The notes beneath the pieces were generated by a model that was not told where the DNA came from, made no database searches, and was given only the letters and a program-made list of their open reading frames with translations. 64,000 nucleotides of DNA, taken from positions 48,035,925 through 48,099,924 of the forward strand of contig CM019702.1 in the NCBI GenBank assembly GCA_009760885.1, read 5' to 3'. This document shows, piece after piece, positions 46,251 to 57,753 of the stretch (position 1 is the stretch's first letter; each line of letters starts with the position of its first letter). The DNA comes from Achatina immaculata. Its lineage: Eukaryota > Mollusca > Gastropoda > Stylommatophora > Achatinidae. Made by a program: the position numbers and the translations under genes.

Positions 46251-46685
46251 AGGAGAGAAGACACGATGGAAGGTTCTTGAAGAAAATTCATAGGATTTGA
46301 ATTTTAGACTAAACAGTGTGACATGTTTAAAAAAAGTCGTTTCATTTCATATTCAATTTTTACATTGAAATACTAATTTTCATATTTTCAACATTAACAT
46401 GCAAAATAAATTCTGGCTTCTTTTTGGTGATAAATTAAATACTGAAGAGTAATTTCTCTGAATTATTTCGCTCTTGCGTGATTTATTGCTGATACCCCAT
46501 TAATCACGAAATCTTTGTTTCTTAACTCTACATTTATAAAACTGCTAATAAGTCTCTTTGGTACGACGTATTGCAAAGTGTTCTCGTTCAGTAAACAACT
46601 CAGTAAAACACACATCTATCGCATCAGTCTGACCGCGGAATTAAAAAACTCAGGAAACTGCAAATATTTCGTAAGAAAACTGTAT

Positions 46686-47750
46686 GCTGCGGAACTGTTA
46701 GACGAATGTTTTATAGGAAAACAGTATGCCACGGAACTGATACACGAATGATTCATACGAAAACAGTATGTCACGAAACTTTTTCACGAATGTTTCATAC
46801 GAAAACAGTATGACACGGAACTGATACACGAATGATTCATACGAAAACAGTATGCCACGAAACTTTTTCACGAACGTTTCATACGAAAACAGTATGACAC
46901 GGAACTGATACACGAATGATTCATACGAAAACAGTATGCCACGAAACTTTTTCACGAACGTTTCATACGAAAACAGTATGACACGGAACTGATACACGAA
47001 TGATTCATACGAGAACAGTATGCCACAGAACAGTCAGACGAATGATTCATACGAAAACAGTATGCCACAGAACTATCACAGGAATGATTCATACGAAAAC
47101 AGTATGCCACGGAACTGTCACACGAATGTTTCTTACGAAAACAGTATGCCACGGAACTGTCAGACGAATGTTTCGTACGAAAACAGTATGCCACGGAACT
47201 TTTTCACGAATATTTCATACGAAAACAGTATGCCACGGAACTTTTTCACGAATATTTCATACGAAAACAGTATGCCACGGAACTTTTTCACGAATATTTC
47301 ATACGAAAACAGTATGCCACGGAACTTTTTCACGAATATTTCATACGAAAACAGTATGCCACGGAACCGATACACGAATGATTCATACGAAAACAGTATG
47401 CCACGAAACTTTTTTACGAATGTTTCATAAGAAAACAGTATGACACGGAACTGATACACGAATGATTCATATGAGAACAGTATGCCACAGAACTATCACA
47501 GGAATGATTCATACGAAAACAGTATGCCACGGAACTGTCACACGAATGTTTCGTACGAAAATAGTATGCCACGGAACAGTCAGACGAATGTTTCGTACGA
47601 AAACAGTATGCCACGGAACAATCAGACGAATGATTCACATGAAAACAATATGCCACGGAACTGTCAGACGAATGTTTCATACGAAAACAGTATGCCACAG
47701 AACTATCAGACGGATGTTTCATGCGAAAACAATGTCCCCGAAACAGTTAG
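46686..47750 (+). repeat. 42-bp minisatellite B (about 25 copies) with higher-order structure
   Basis: The unit is CACGAATGTTTCATACGAAA ACAGTATGCCACGGAACTGT CA. The left third alternates two variants (84-base dimer: TTTTTCACGAA and GATACACGAA types), the middle has four identical TTTTTCACGAATATTTC units, and a block near 46991 recurs at 47453 (offset 462 = 11 units). Frames on both strands are open but shared by all units. Confidence 0.96.
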
Positions 47751-47984
47751 ACCTCCGGCAGAAGATAAAAGCCTAATAATAAATTTGTAAAATCTTCGTA
47801 AACAATTTTTAAAAAAGGGTGAAAAGAACAAAACGAGTAGAACAATAAAAGAGATAAATCTGCTAAGAGCGAAGTAGAAGAAGGCAGATTTATGGTTCAG
47901 TTTTAGGCAAATAAGAATTAGAAGGAGGAGAGGCTTATATTACTTTTTTGTATCACACATAGTGAATCTCTTCTCTGACTTTTC

Positions 47985-48195
47985 TGTATCGTAGAAAAAC
48001 AAAGTGAATATCTGACTTATCTATATCATACAAAGTGAATCTATGATTTATCTGTATCATACAAAATGAATCTGACCTATCTGTATCATACAAAGTGAAT
48101 CTATGACGTATCTGTATTATACAAAGTGAATCTCTGACCTACTTGTATCATACAAAGTGAATCTCTGACCTATCTGTATCATACAATGTGAATCC
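47985..48195 (+). repeat. About 35-bp tandem repeat (seven copies)
   Basis: TATCTGTATCATACAAAGTG AATCTATGACC-type units. Confidence 0.92.
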
Positions 48196-48224
48196 ATGCC
48201 AAATATTTTTTGTTTTAAATACGT

Positions 48225-48405
48225 GTATGTGCTCTCCTGCTTCTTGTCTTTGATAAAGAGTCTTTGTCGAAATATCGAGCTGCTATTTCTCGTCTCCATA
48301 TCTTTCTTCCATCTCCAACTCTTTGTTTCTTCCATTTTTCTTACCTTTCACATCATTTTTTTTCTCTTTGTAAAACTGAACCACATACACCTTTGTCTTT
48401 TTTGT
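48225..48405 (+). repeat. Dispersed repeat ending AAACTGAACC, copy 3
   Basis: GATAAAGAGTCTTTGTCGAA, ATATCG, TTTTTCTTACCTTTC and TAAAACTGAACCACATACAC. A fourth, partial copy lies at 49500-49566. Confidence 0.5.
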
Positions 48406-48410
48406 TTTTA

Positions 48411-49442
48411 AAACTCCAAGTAGGGAAAAAAAAAGAGTGGAGAGCGCATGTTGACTCAATTCGCTAACTGCAAGAACTCAGAGGAGACCAACAATATCTT
48501 CACACAAATTAGTCAACACAGATTTCAAAGCCTGGCCTTGTCCGTGCAAACACTGCACGCTCTAACACCCGCCTTGCCGGTTTAGAAAACAAATTAGAGT
48601 CAACAGAACTGCCACTATCACCACTATCTACGACCCCGTAATCAAATCTAAAAATAATTTAAAAAAAAAACTGTCGCATACAAAATTATAGGGACAAAAC
48701 TTCAAAATAAGAAACGAAATAATCGTATTATGCCTCTTATGAATGTTTGCAAAACATGAAATATCTTGACATCGTTAATCCACCACCATGAATTTGTTAC
48801 CGTTATTTAATCATCACAAACCCAGCATAATTCAACTCTGAGAATGTTTCCTTTCATGAGTTCATTATCATTCCGTAATCACTCATTTCTGCACTTACAA
48901 CATTTATCATTCATTTTCAGATAAAAAACAGCTTACTTCCCTTCCTTACAACACTGAACACTCACCCATTACACGCGATAAAAAATAAATCATTCATCCC
49001 CACCGCTTGCATTTATTTCTCTCAGTTATAACTTCTGTTTTCTAGCACCCTGGCACACAAAGCTGTGTTCAATCACTCTCACAATTACAAGATGTATCAT
49101 CCGTCACGCTGCACCATCTTTCATAACTCCCACAGCTAACACATAGGCATGGCTATGCTGCTGAACAGCACTTCGTAAATCACAAGAATCTCTGATCACA
49201 TCATCATATCATTTTTTTCTGTATTACTTGCTGACCATTTCGGCACTAAACTCAACGGATGTGGCAACTTTCTTACAGCATTTCATCATCAGAGAAAGTA
49301 GATCAGGAATGCATTCATCTCCAAACACGCATTCCGAAAAGGATTTCTCTCAAGGAATGATTCATCTTTACAAAAAGATAGAAAGACTGAGTAAAACGAT
49401 GAAGAAAAATGAGTAGTTGCTCACTTTCCTCATTCTATCTTT

Positions 49443-49452
<10 letters not shown>
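48411..49452. other. No supported gene
   Basis: AT-rich, CA-biased unique sequence. No domain or RNA gene recognised. Confidence 0.55.

Positions 49453-49501
<49 letters not shown>
49453..49501 (+). repeat. (TA)n microsatellite
   Basis: About 24 dinucleotides preceded by (TG)n. Confidence 0.97.
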
Positions 49502-49504
<3 letters not shown>

Positions 49505-49585
49505 TGAACCATATATGCATGACTGCCGTTATTACTAGAACCAGTTTTACCGCACTGTTCATTTCTTAAAATATCCCTAGGAATG

Positions 49586-49757
49586 TACAGTGCGTTCGGA
49601 AAATAACTGTGCGCTAACCCAGTATCAATTCCGGTATCGTAGATATCTTAATGACTGCGGCAGGTAGATGTAGCTAGATACCGCAGACACTAAGATATCA
49701 CTACGATAGCGGAATCGATACTGGGTTAGTGCACAGTTACTTATGGAACACCCTGTA
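49586..49757. mobile_element. Palindromic MITE flanked by TA
   Basis: The whole 172 bases form a near-perfect inverted repeat. The left arm TACAGTGCGTTCGGAAAATA pairs with a right arm ending TAACACC...CCCTGTA type sequence (reverse TACAGGGTGTTCCATAAGTA). The inner arm (AACTGTGC...CTAACCCAGTATC...) also pairs around a centre near 49668. TA at both outer edges fits Tc1/mariner-type integration. It has no coding capacity. Confidence 0.88.
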
Positions 49758-50099
49758 GACGCTAGTGGATAGATACAAGAAAGACGCGTGTATAAGAATG
49801 TAGCCCTTGCAAAGATTCATCAATGAAAGTTTTGTAAAGGAGGTTAGCAAAGATAAATGCTTTCAAAGTGGTTTATGTGTACACCTGGTGTTTTTTTAAA
49901 AATAGATTTGCGAATCTAGCAACTGTGAACTTCTGCAAAAAGTTTCCTCATTCTGACCACTGCAAATATACTCGTAGACATTTACATTCATGGACGTAAT
50001 TCTTATACAAAAAAAGGTAAAAAAAAAAGAAAGGGTAAAGGAAAGGTTAAAAAAAATAATACAGGTAACTACAATAAACTATACCACTTGTTTCTTTGT

Positions 50100-50345
50100 T
50101 TTTGACTGACTAGTTTATATTGTTGTTTAGTTGGTTGGTTCGTTCGTTAATCAGTTAGATATGAATGAGTTAGCTACTGAGGTAGGAGTTAGTTATTTAG
50201 ATAGTATGTTAGTTAATTATGCGTGAGTTAGCTAGCTAGTAAATTGGTGAGTTAGCTAGTTAGTAAATTGGTCAGTTTAATTTAGTTAGCTGTTTAGTTT
50301 AGTCGTTAAACTTAGCCACTTAAACTATTTAGTCAGTTAGAGTCA
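50100..50345 (+). repeat. Degenerate TTAG/GTTAGCTA-rich sequence
   Basis: Loose repeats of AGTTAG, GTTAGCTAG and TTGGT occur here and again at 52020-52100. They are not a clean telomere-type array. Confidence 0.7.
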
Positions 50346-50499
50346 TGTCCGACTACGAACAAGTCCACAAGTGCTTCCATACCCTCTTCATTGTATATCT
50401 GGTTAAATTCTTCTTATGGCCTTTATAACATGACTTTCGGGTTAATCATCATCATCATCTCCATTTTATGCCAGACTCTTTCATTCTTATAAGGCTATC

Positions 50500-50692
50500 G
50501 TGGCCTTCTTCCATGAAACTCTTATGACCCTTTCAATCTATGGAACTTTTATGACTTTCTCCCATAAATTCTTATGACTTTTTTCTCCTATGCAACGTTT
50601 ATGACTTTTTCTCATAAACCCTTATGACTCTTTCGTCCTGTGAAACCCTTATGACTATTTCATTCTATGAAACTCTGATGACACTTTCGCCC
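50500..50692 (+). repeat. About 38-bp degenerate tandem repeat (five to six copies)
   Basis: The core is CTTATGACTCTTTC(T)CCTATGAAA with indels. Confidence 0.8.
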
Positions 50693-50789
50693 TACGTTAA
50701 ACATAAGTTCCGAAATCTTCTCGCTGCCACATTATATTCGATAATATATATTGATGAAAATATGTTTACTGAGGCAACTATCATATTAA

Positions 50790-51052
50790 TATGAAAGTCT
50801 CAGCCAAAACCTCGTATAATATATGAAAATCTCAATCAAAATTCTGTATCACATATGAAAGTCTCAGTCACGGTCTCGAATCACATATGAAAAAAATCTC
50901 AGCCAAAATCCTGTACCACATACGAAAATCTCAGTCAAAATTCTGTATCACATAAGAAAGTCTCAGTCACGATCTCAAATCACATATGAAAGTCTCAGTC
51001 AAAATCTCGAATCACATATGAAAATCTCAGTCAAAATTCCGTATCACATAAA
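50790..51052 (+). repeat. About 34-bp tandem repeat (eight copies)
   Basis: Units ATATGAAAATCTCAGTCAAA ATTCTGTATCAC, some with an A insertion. Confidence 0.93.
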
Positions 51053-51242
51053 GGCAACATATTATGAAGTAGGCTTAAATACAGTTTTGTATATCACATG
51101 AACAAATTATATGGATGGTTAATAGTTATGTGTTGTAAATGGCGTGACCAATCATTAGAAATGACAGAATATTAGAAACAGGTTTAGAACACGAAATAAT
51201 CTATCTATTTACAACATAGAAACAATGATGAAAAACAGTCAA

Positions 51243-51412
51243 CGTTGTCTGCTGTTGCTGCACATTTAGACGTCAGCTATGGAACCGCATATGCCACAGT
51301 GCATGGTGATTTTGGGAGCACCATGGTTTGCACAAGATGAATACCGAAACAACCTTCTGATCTGCAAAAGAAACAGAGAGTAGAGGCTGCGACCCAATTC
51401 CTTGCGTGATGC
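51243..51412 (+). mobile_element. Mariner-type transposase N-terminal fragment
   Basis: The frame reads TLSAVAAHLDVSYGTAYATV HGDFG, like the second helix-turn-helix of mariner transposases, then VCTR, an in-frame TGA where the family has Trp, and IPKQPSDLQKKQRVEAATQF. The TGA most simply comes from TGG. The catalytic domain is not seen downstream, so it is a short relic. Confidence 0.6.
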
Positions 51413-51489
51413 CAGGGAGATCAGAACTAATTACAACCTACAAAAGAAAAACAAACCTACGGAAAAATATCTCAGCAGGACAGCCACGT

Positions 51490-51536
51490 GGCACAGGAAA
51501 GAGAGAGAGAGAGAGAGAGAGAGAAGGGGGGGGGGG
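51490..51536 (+). repeat. (AG)n then (G)n tract
   Basis: (GA)n at 51498-51525 followed by nine to ten G. It lies after a KYLSRTATWH-like LINE ending (51455-51490), so it may be a LINE tail. Confidence 0.7.
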
Positions 51537-51727
51537 CAACCTACACGATTAGAAATACCAGGAGTAGTAGAAAATGACACACGCGTAATCTGAAGGAAAT
51601 TCAAAGAATAAGTAATGTGGCAACAAACGTATTACGCTGAACATACGCCTGTAATATATAGGAGGAAATGTCAGCTGCCTTTCATGAGGCTAACTCGAAA
51701 GGTCATTGTTTGTACTGGATCTACATG

Positions 51728-51845
51728 GTGACATCATCAGCCGTACCGACTGGCGTTGGCAGTTATGCTTGTCCAAAGCACCCGATCCTTCATGCCAGGC
51801 CAATAGCTCAGTTGGTGATCTCCTCTCGCACCATCTCGTCACAAC
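51728..51845 (-). mobile_element. LINE family C 3' terminus, reversed
   Basis: On the minus strand, GAGATGGTGCGAGAGGAGAT, GGCATGAAGGATCGGGTGCT and GCCAACGCCAGTCGGTACGG match the last coding bases of the element at 27.1 kb. A TGATGATGT tail follows. Confidence 0.8.
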
Positions 51846-52628
51846 ATCGCAACAGCCATCTGCTAAAAGGTCTTATGGAGAATGAGGTAACAGGGCTTTT
51901 AGTGATACGTCTAATATAAATTCTATGTCCCGTTGCGCTTCATGGCGTAAGTGGAGTGAAGTGCTGGTGTCTTCACGTTTCCAGGATACTACAGAATTTG
52001 ATATTAGGTAATTAGTTATGAGTTAATTTCTTTTGTTGCTCTGTTAGTTAAGTTAGTTGGGTTTGTTAGTTAAGCTAGTCATGTATGTTAGTTAAGTGAT
52101 GAGTGAGCAATGTCAATAAATATAAAACAGTTTCTGGGGAAATACTTATATAATAATATAGCTCTGAATGTATACGCTGTCTTTAGAGTTCTGATTGTAC
52201 TGCCGGATTCTGAGTGGTGGCGATTGTCATGTGTAGCTGCATGCTGTGGCCGTTTGAATGTTATCAATCTAATGCACTGTCAAACAGCATTGTTAGCATT
52301 TTGTGACCCCGACGATATTATCTTTATCCATTGTCACTTTTTAATTTATGAATGCACGTTACTACGTCCCTTTTTTGTTCACTTCACAAGTTCAGAATGT
52401 CACTACACGTGACATATGGTTCACCACAAGACTGAAATCTTAACACACATAGTTATTTTAAAATTCAGACGGTTCGCTCCTGAATCAAACTGTGGCTCAC
52501 TTTTAATGCTCATCAAATGAAATTCACAAGCATCAGACTGAGACATCTCCGAAATCACTTTACACAAAGTTCCAATAATATAACATCTTCTGCATTTCTC
52601 ACGCGGTACTAATAAGAAGGGAATCATA

Positions 52629-53300
52629 ATGAAAATTCCCATCAATCAAAATGGAAAAATACACATAGAAGGGACAGATATTGAAGAAGTCAATCAATTT
52701 GCATACCTTGGCAGCTACATAGACCAGGATGGTGACACTAGAAAGGAAGTTAGGATCAGAATTGCAAAAGCAGCATCAATCTTCAAGAATCTTGAGAACA
52801 TATGGAATTCAAAAGTTATAAGCACAAAAACCAAGTTAAGACTATTCAATTCAAATGTAATATCCACCCTCATTTATGCATGCGAAAGCTGGAAAACAAC
52901 TAAAGAAATAGAAAAGAAATTAGACTCTTTTGAAAACAAATGCCTAAGGAAAATACTCGGCATCAAGTGGAATGAATTCAAGAACAATGCAGAGATAAGA
53001 CAGATGACTGAACAACAACCAGTCTCACGGGTGATCAGGAAAAGGAGATGGACATATGTTGGCCACTTGATGAGAAGAAATGAGCAGAGAATCCCAAAAC
53101 AAGCTATCAAGTGGAACACAACAGGCCGAAGAAAAAGGGGCAGACCGCGTGAAACTCTGAAGAGAACATTATTAAGAGAGGCCAAGTTAACAGGCATAAA
53201 ATCCTTTGATGAGGTTGAAAGACTCGCTGAAGACAGGAAAAATTGGCGAACTACTTTGCGAGCCCTATGTGACGTCTAACGGCACGGGAAGGATATAAGA
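52629..53300 (+). mobile_element. LINE C-terminal fragment with the longest intact retroelement frame
   Basis: A 216-residue frame carries NQFAYLGSYIDQDGDTRKEV, LRLFNSNVISTLIYACESWK, DSFENKCLRKILGIKW, RRWTYVGHLMRRNEQRIPKQ and RGRPRETLKRTLLREAKL and ends DRKNWRTTLRALCDV. This is the region after the reverse transcriptase in R1/Jockey-like LINEs. The ATG at 52629 is probably not a true start; upstream RT motifs were not found. The lack of stops suggests a younger insertion than the other fragments. Confidence 0.88.
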
Positions 53301-55059
53301 TAAGACTAATAACCACTTTCTGACTTGAAATGCTATCTTCTGTCTGTCCTAGACTACCTCTAGTCCTAAACTGCTTCTCAGTCTCGTGAATATCTATTAC
53401 TCTACCTGTCCATCTGTTCTATCCGTCGATGCTCTTTTATCTATCTCACTACTCTTCTTCATCTGAATCTCCATCTTCTCTGTCTTCCCCTTTCAAAACT
53501 GCAGACATGGCTTATTTATCGTAAGTCAGCTGTCCGCCAGGACACGCCTCTAGATCTTTCTATTGGTCAGCCGACTGGACTTCGGGATAAGTCGGTTCAT
53601 TCCCTTTGGTCATCTTACTGGCCCGCTGGACTATTCATGTGTGCAAATTGCTTCCTAAGATTAGCAAATGTGCTTCACCTGTAAGTCTGTTGTGTCAAAT
53701 CCGTCTATTCAATTTTATCGCATGAGTAGACACTTCTAATCCAGTATCAAGGTGTTTGGGATACATGTAGGGAATTAGTCCAACTCCGTCTACACAGTGT
53801 TCGTCTGTCTGTCTCCATATGTACTACTGTTATCTGAGTAAATCCTTTTAGACCATATTTAGCGCCCCCGTAACTAGTATTTCTAAGTATCTACTTAATT
53901 CTGTCATAATAATACTAATACCATGGGAGTGTTCCTTTCACACTGGTTCTCAAATTTTCAACCTAATTTTCCACATTACCTACTTTCTACTTATCGATAA
54001 TAATCATCACTATAATACAATGCTAATAGTAATAATAATAATAAAATTAATAACAATAATTATAATACTATCCTAATATACAAGGCACTACGTTACACTT
54101 AGTGCTGAGGCCAATATTAATAGTGAAACAAAAAAAAAAAAAAACGTTAACTCTTTGAGTACGCAACACTAATGGCTTAAGCGAGAGAAACTTTCTTAAA
54201 AAGCTCCAGCATGCTTATGCTTTTCAGTGCATTTTTATGATTGCTTTGTGGATTTTGATTGACAAAAAAAAAAAACCAAAAAACATTACATTTTGAAATC
54301 ACTTGGGCGAATAAACACTGTGAAAGAAAAGATATATTTTGTTACACGTATTTAACATGATATACCAGAAACTCGTCTCTTTTATGGTCTCAGATTCGAT
54401 ACTCTCAATGTTTACTTTGTAAAACGTTTGGGAGTGCTTATATTCCGTAGAAACCTGATTGGCCCCCCCCCCCCCCCCCAGAATGGGTCACATTTGCTAG
54501 TGACCAGCTGAAGCTGGCATTCCTGAACTTCAGACGGAAAACTGAGCTTTAACTCTTTCTTTACCGGTCGATAAACACATCAGAGTGTCCCGCTACTGTA
54601 ATAATTAGAAGAAATACAACGCCAGGAGAAGCTGGAGAACGGATTTCTCAAGGGAAATATAACCCTAGGAAGTGGCGAGTACTCTTCTTTGGTTGAAAAG
54701 TTCATATAATAATAAAGAAAAAAAAGATTAAAGAATTAAAGGCCGCCTGCAAAAGTGCACAGTCAGCGTAAAGTCTTTTCCTGGTTTCAAATATTTATTA
54801 CAGAAAACCTGTCATAGCTACAGACGTGTGTGTACGTGTGTGTGTGTGTACGTGCGTGTGTACGTGTTTTACTTTATTCGTGCACTTTAGCATGTGCTTC
54901 GCTTGTTGCCCGGAAAACGTATAAGCTACACTCAATTTCTTGCCATGTGTTCTCCAACATTTCTTTAGTCGCCCTCGATAAAGTATCGTTGTCCCTGCTT
55001 TCAAAGTTCCAGTATAAGGAACTAGTGAACCAAGCAATGTGTGCTTAGTATATCGTCAT
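53301..55059. other. No supported gene
   Basis: It holds a C16 run at 54463-54479, an A15 run at 54130 and a (TG)n stretch at 54826-54868. Nothing else was recognised. Confidence 0.55.
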
Positions 55060-55310
55060 TAACCAAAAAAAAGTCAAGAAGGGCAATGTCCGGTGAGCGT
55101 TGTGGCCATGGTGTTGGACTATCCACCCCGGACCATCGGTTGGAAAGTTTGCGTTTCAAGAACTGACGAACAACTCAATCCCAGTGTGGCGGTGAATCAT
55201 TCTGTTGGAAAACTATCCATGACTGAAAAAAATATTGAGGTGCAACATAAAGCTCCATAATATCCAGGTGCAATGTCCTTCTTTGAACTGTAACTATCGA
55301 ATCTGTTTCG
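55060..55310 (-). mobile_element. Mariner-like transposase catalytic fragment
   Basis: The minus-strand frame reads FQQNDSPPHWD, an in-frame TGA, then VVRQFLKRKLSNRWSG and PTPWPQRSPDIALLDFF. This follows the QQDGAPPHW...RWIGRGG..WPPRSPDLTPLDFF pattern of a large mariner-like family. The catalytic D appears shifted or lost (QQN). No ends were recognised. Confidence 0.68.
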
Positions 55311-56261
55311 AGATACCACAAAGCACACTGGGCTTTCTCCCTCCGTTACGCCATTTTGACACCAGTGATTGCAGCGCTACCTATAGAGGGGAAAAAAACA
55401 ACTAAGAATCTGTCAACGGAGCGTCACAATGTTCGTTCTCCTACCTCAGAATGTGCTATACTTAAATAAGTAACGCCGTGCAGTCGCTTCTTTCTTCCTG
55501 AAAACATTTGTCTTGTTTGCACCTCAAGATGTCTCAGCCTGTTGACTTCTGTGTGATTTATAATATAATCTGCTACCACAGCCATATTCAGTAACTTTGT
55601 TTCGACACGCATCACAGACTTTTTCTGTCATTAAAAAAAACAGAAATCTTTTCCACGCTTTGCCGTGCAACAAGAAACAAGCTGTGATACTACGAGCTCC
55701 ACTCTGCATTCAGTGCTTAAATATACCAGTTTTTACATATAGAAAAGTTTTACTACTGTCAATGCTGTAGTAATAATAAATATGAAAATAACGTTTATTT
55801 CCTCGCCCATTTTGTTTAAAAAAACATTTTAAAAATCAAATAAACAGCATAAAACACAGTTGTTTATCGGCGTAAGTCTAGGAATTAAAACATATTCCTA
55901 TGATTTCTTACATCTCCCAATTCTTCCACGTGGTTGCAACTCTCTACTCTGACGGTAATCTTTGGTCTAAATGTTTGACTGAGCTGTTATCTATGCCAGT
56001 GTCATTTCTCTTTCAGCATTAATTCATTTTCACTTTTTTTTGGGTTTTATATTCCATACGTAAAATTTAACTTACATCTATGTGTAACAGGATTATTCTT
56101 GCGTTTATTATTACTACGCTGACTAAATGCGCTTAAGGCAGTATTGCTGGAGATAGAAGTGCAAAATGAATGAAGCGTGTTCTAAACACTACTTACTTCA
56201 ACCCATACAAACATACATCCAGTGTGTCTGCTTCTATGGTGTGTCTGCGTATGCGTGTAAA

Positions 56262-56870
56262 CTAGAGGTGAAAACATTTTCACACTAGAATCATTAGAGA
56301 AGGAATGAGGAGAAAACATTTTCACACTAGAATCACTAGAGAAGGAATGAGGAGAAAACATTTTCACACTAGAATCACTAGAGAAGGAATGAGGAGAAAA
56401 CATTTTCACACTAGAATCACTAGATAAGGAATGAGGTGAAAACATTTTCACACTAGAATCACTAGAGAAGGAATGAGGTGAAAACATTTTCACACTAGAA
56501 TCACTAGAGAAGGAATGAGGAGAAAACATTTTCACACTAGAATCACTAGAGAAGGAATGAGGAGAAAACATTTTCACACTAGAATCACTAGAGAAGGAAT
56601 GAGGAGAAAACATTTTCACACTAGAATCACTAGAGAAGGAATGAGGTGAAAACATTTTCACACTAGAATCACTAGAGAAGGAATGAGGAAAAACATTTTC
56701 ACACTAGAATCACTAGAGAAGGAATGAGGAGAAAACATTTTCACACTAGAATCACTAGAGAAGGAATGAGGAGAAAACATTTTCACACCAGAATCATTAG
56801 AGAAAGCAAACAAGTTAAAACATTTTCACACCAGAATCATTAGAGAAGGCAAGGGGCGGAAAACATTTTC
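56262..56870 (-). repeat. 42-bp minisatellite C (about 14 copies)
   Basis: The unit on the plus strand is GAAAACATTTTCACACTAGA ATCACTAGAGAAGGAATGAG GA, 42 bases. It lies just downstream of the receptor tail. The minus strand stays open (KMFSPHSFSSDSSV repeats) as a consequence of the phase. Confidence 0.96.
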
Positions 56871-56981
56871 ACAAACTCCAAAAACCTGAACACCCACAGA
56901 ATGCTAAGAACACAGAGACACTTATAAACACATGCAGGCCAGACATCTGTACCCTCGTATTCAAGTTTATCCATCCCACTA

Positions 56982-57743
56982 TCACAGCTCGGTCACTCTT
57001 AGATCTCTACACAGCTCCTCCCATTCACTCAGCACCAGTTGCCTCTTATAATATTCATCCAGATCAAAATCATCACCGTTATCACACTCATTGTCCTCGT
57101 CATCGGAAGGCTTGTCGATGACTATTTTTGGCCTCCTGATACTATCTGACCCGGAGTCAGTTTTGCTTTCAGAAAGGAACTTATCTAAGGCAGACAGCTC
57201 GGTCAGGGTAGGAGCCGATACTGACCCTCGGAACAAAACAAGGCTGTTGACGAAACAGAACTCCCTGTCACTGTCGCTTCCGTTCAGCAGGTCAGACAAT
57301 GAATCTGACTTGATGCCAGTCTTAGTAAAACCAAAACTGCAGGTTCTTTTGATTAAATCTTCCTCGGATTTTCTCAAGCACCCTCTATCAGAATGAAGCG
57401 ACGCGGTCATTTCCCACGAGCTTCTACAATTTTTCGTTAATGCAGACGCCATCTTGCTCTCATAATTGGCAATGTCCAGAACTGTGGCCGCGTCGTGGAA
57501 ATCATCTTTGTAATGAATTTTAGGGCAATGGTGGTCGATTTCTGTGTGAAAATAAAAATGCTTAGGCTTCGGTCTGGAAACTGGAATCTCATTATAAGCT
57601 GAGACAGATCCGTTCTCATCACTGTTTACAATTCTTGCAGTGTCAGAGACATTTTTTATTTCTTCGCAACCGTCTACATTTTCGGCAAAACTATACGCTT
57701 CTTTACATGGCGAAAATGTGTCAAAGTTCTCCCCCGAGCGTAG
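56982..57743 (-). CDS. Open C-terminal extension of the receptor: acidic tail with PDZ ligand (readthrough, long-tail or separate exon)
   Basis: This is 253 open codons ending in TGA, directly downstream of the receptor. It is in the receptor frame once one copy of the 113-bp duplication is discounted, and is separated from it only by a TGA at 57746-57744. The protein is not low-complexity. It has Ser/Asp-rich stretches, a strongly acidic segment (DDEDNECDNGDDFDLDEYY) near the end and the final residues VTEL, which fit a class I PDZ ligand. An internal Met at 57452 would give a 156-residue protein if translated alone. Such an acidic tail with a PDZ ligand suits a receptor cytoplasmic tail, but this is inference. 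Against it, AATAAA in the same orientation at 57660-57655 could end the message about 85 bases after the TGA. Other readings are a spliced exon or a recently truncated receptor. Confidence 0.5.
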   Translation of the reverse strand, partial: LRSGENFDTFSPCKEAYSFAENVDGCEEIKNVSDTARIVNSDENGSVSAYNEIPVSRPKPKHFYFHTEIDHHCPKIHYKDDFHDAATVLDIANYESKMASALTKNCRSSWEMTASLHSDRGCLRKSEEDLIKRTCSFGFTKTGIKSDSLSDLLNGSDSDREFCFVNSLVLFRGSVSAPTLTELSALDKFLSESKTDSGSDSIRRPKIVIDKPSDDEDNECDNGDDFDLDEYYKRQLVLSEWEELCRDLRVTEL

Positions 57744-57746
57744 TCA
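57741..57746 (-). promoter_or_regulatory. TGA-CTA stop context, candidate translational readthrough signal
   Basis: The minus strand reads GTC TGA CTA CGC. UGA followed by CUA is the context of efficient readthrough in several animal genes, including the opioid receptors OPRK1 and OPRL1 (established knowledge). Here it precedes 253 open codons. In this sequence the upstream duplication puts the receptor out of frame before the site, so it can act only on the single-copy version. Confidence 0.45.
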
Positions 57747-57753
57747 GACTTGA

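Noticed and set aside
46698..47790. Overlapping frames of 100-147 codons on both strands
   Set aside because: 42-bp tandem units; no start, splice or domain evidence beyond the repeat.
50100..50345. Telomere-like TTAGG blocks
   Set aside because: Words are irregular GTTAG/AGTTAG/TAGCTAG mixtures, not a uniform telomeric unit.
56182..56661. Ser-rich 159-codon minus frame just downstream of the receptor
   Set aside because: 42-bp minisatellite units; not in continuity with the receptor tail, which ends at 56982.
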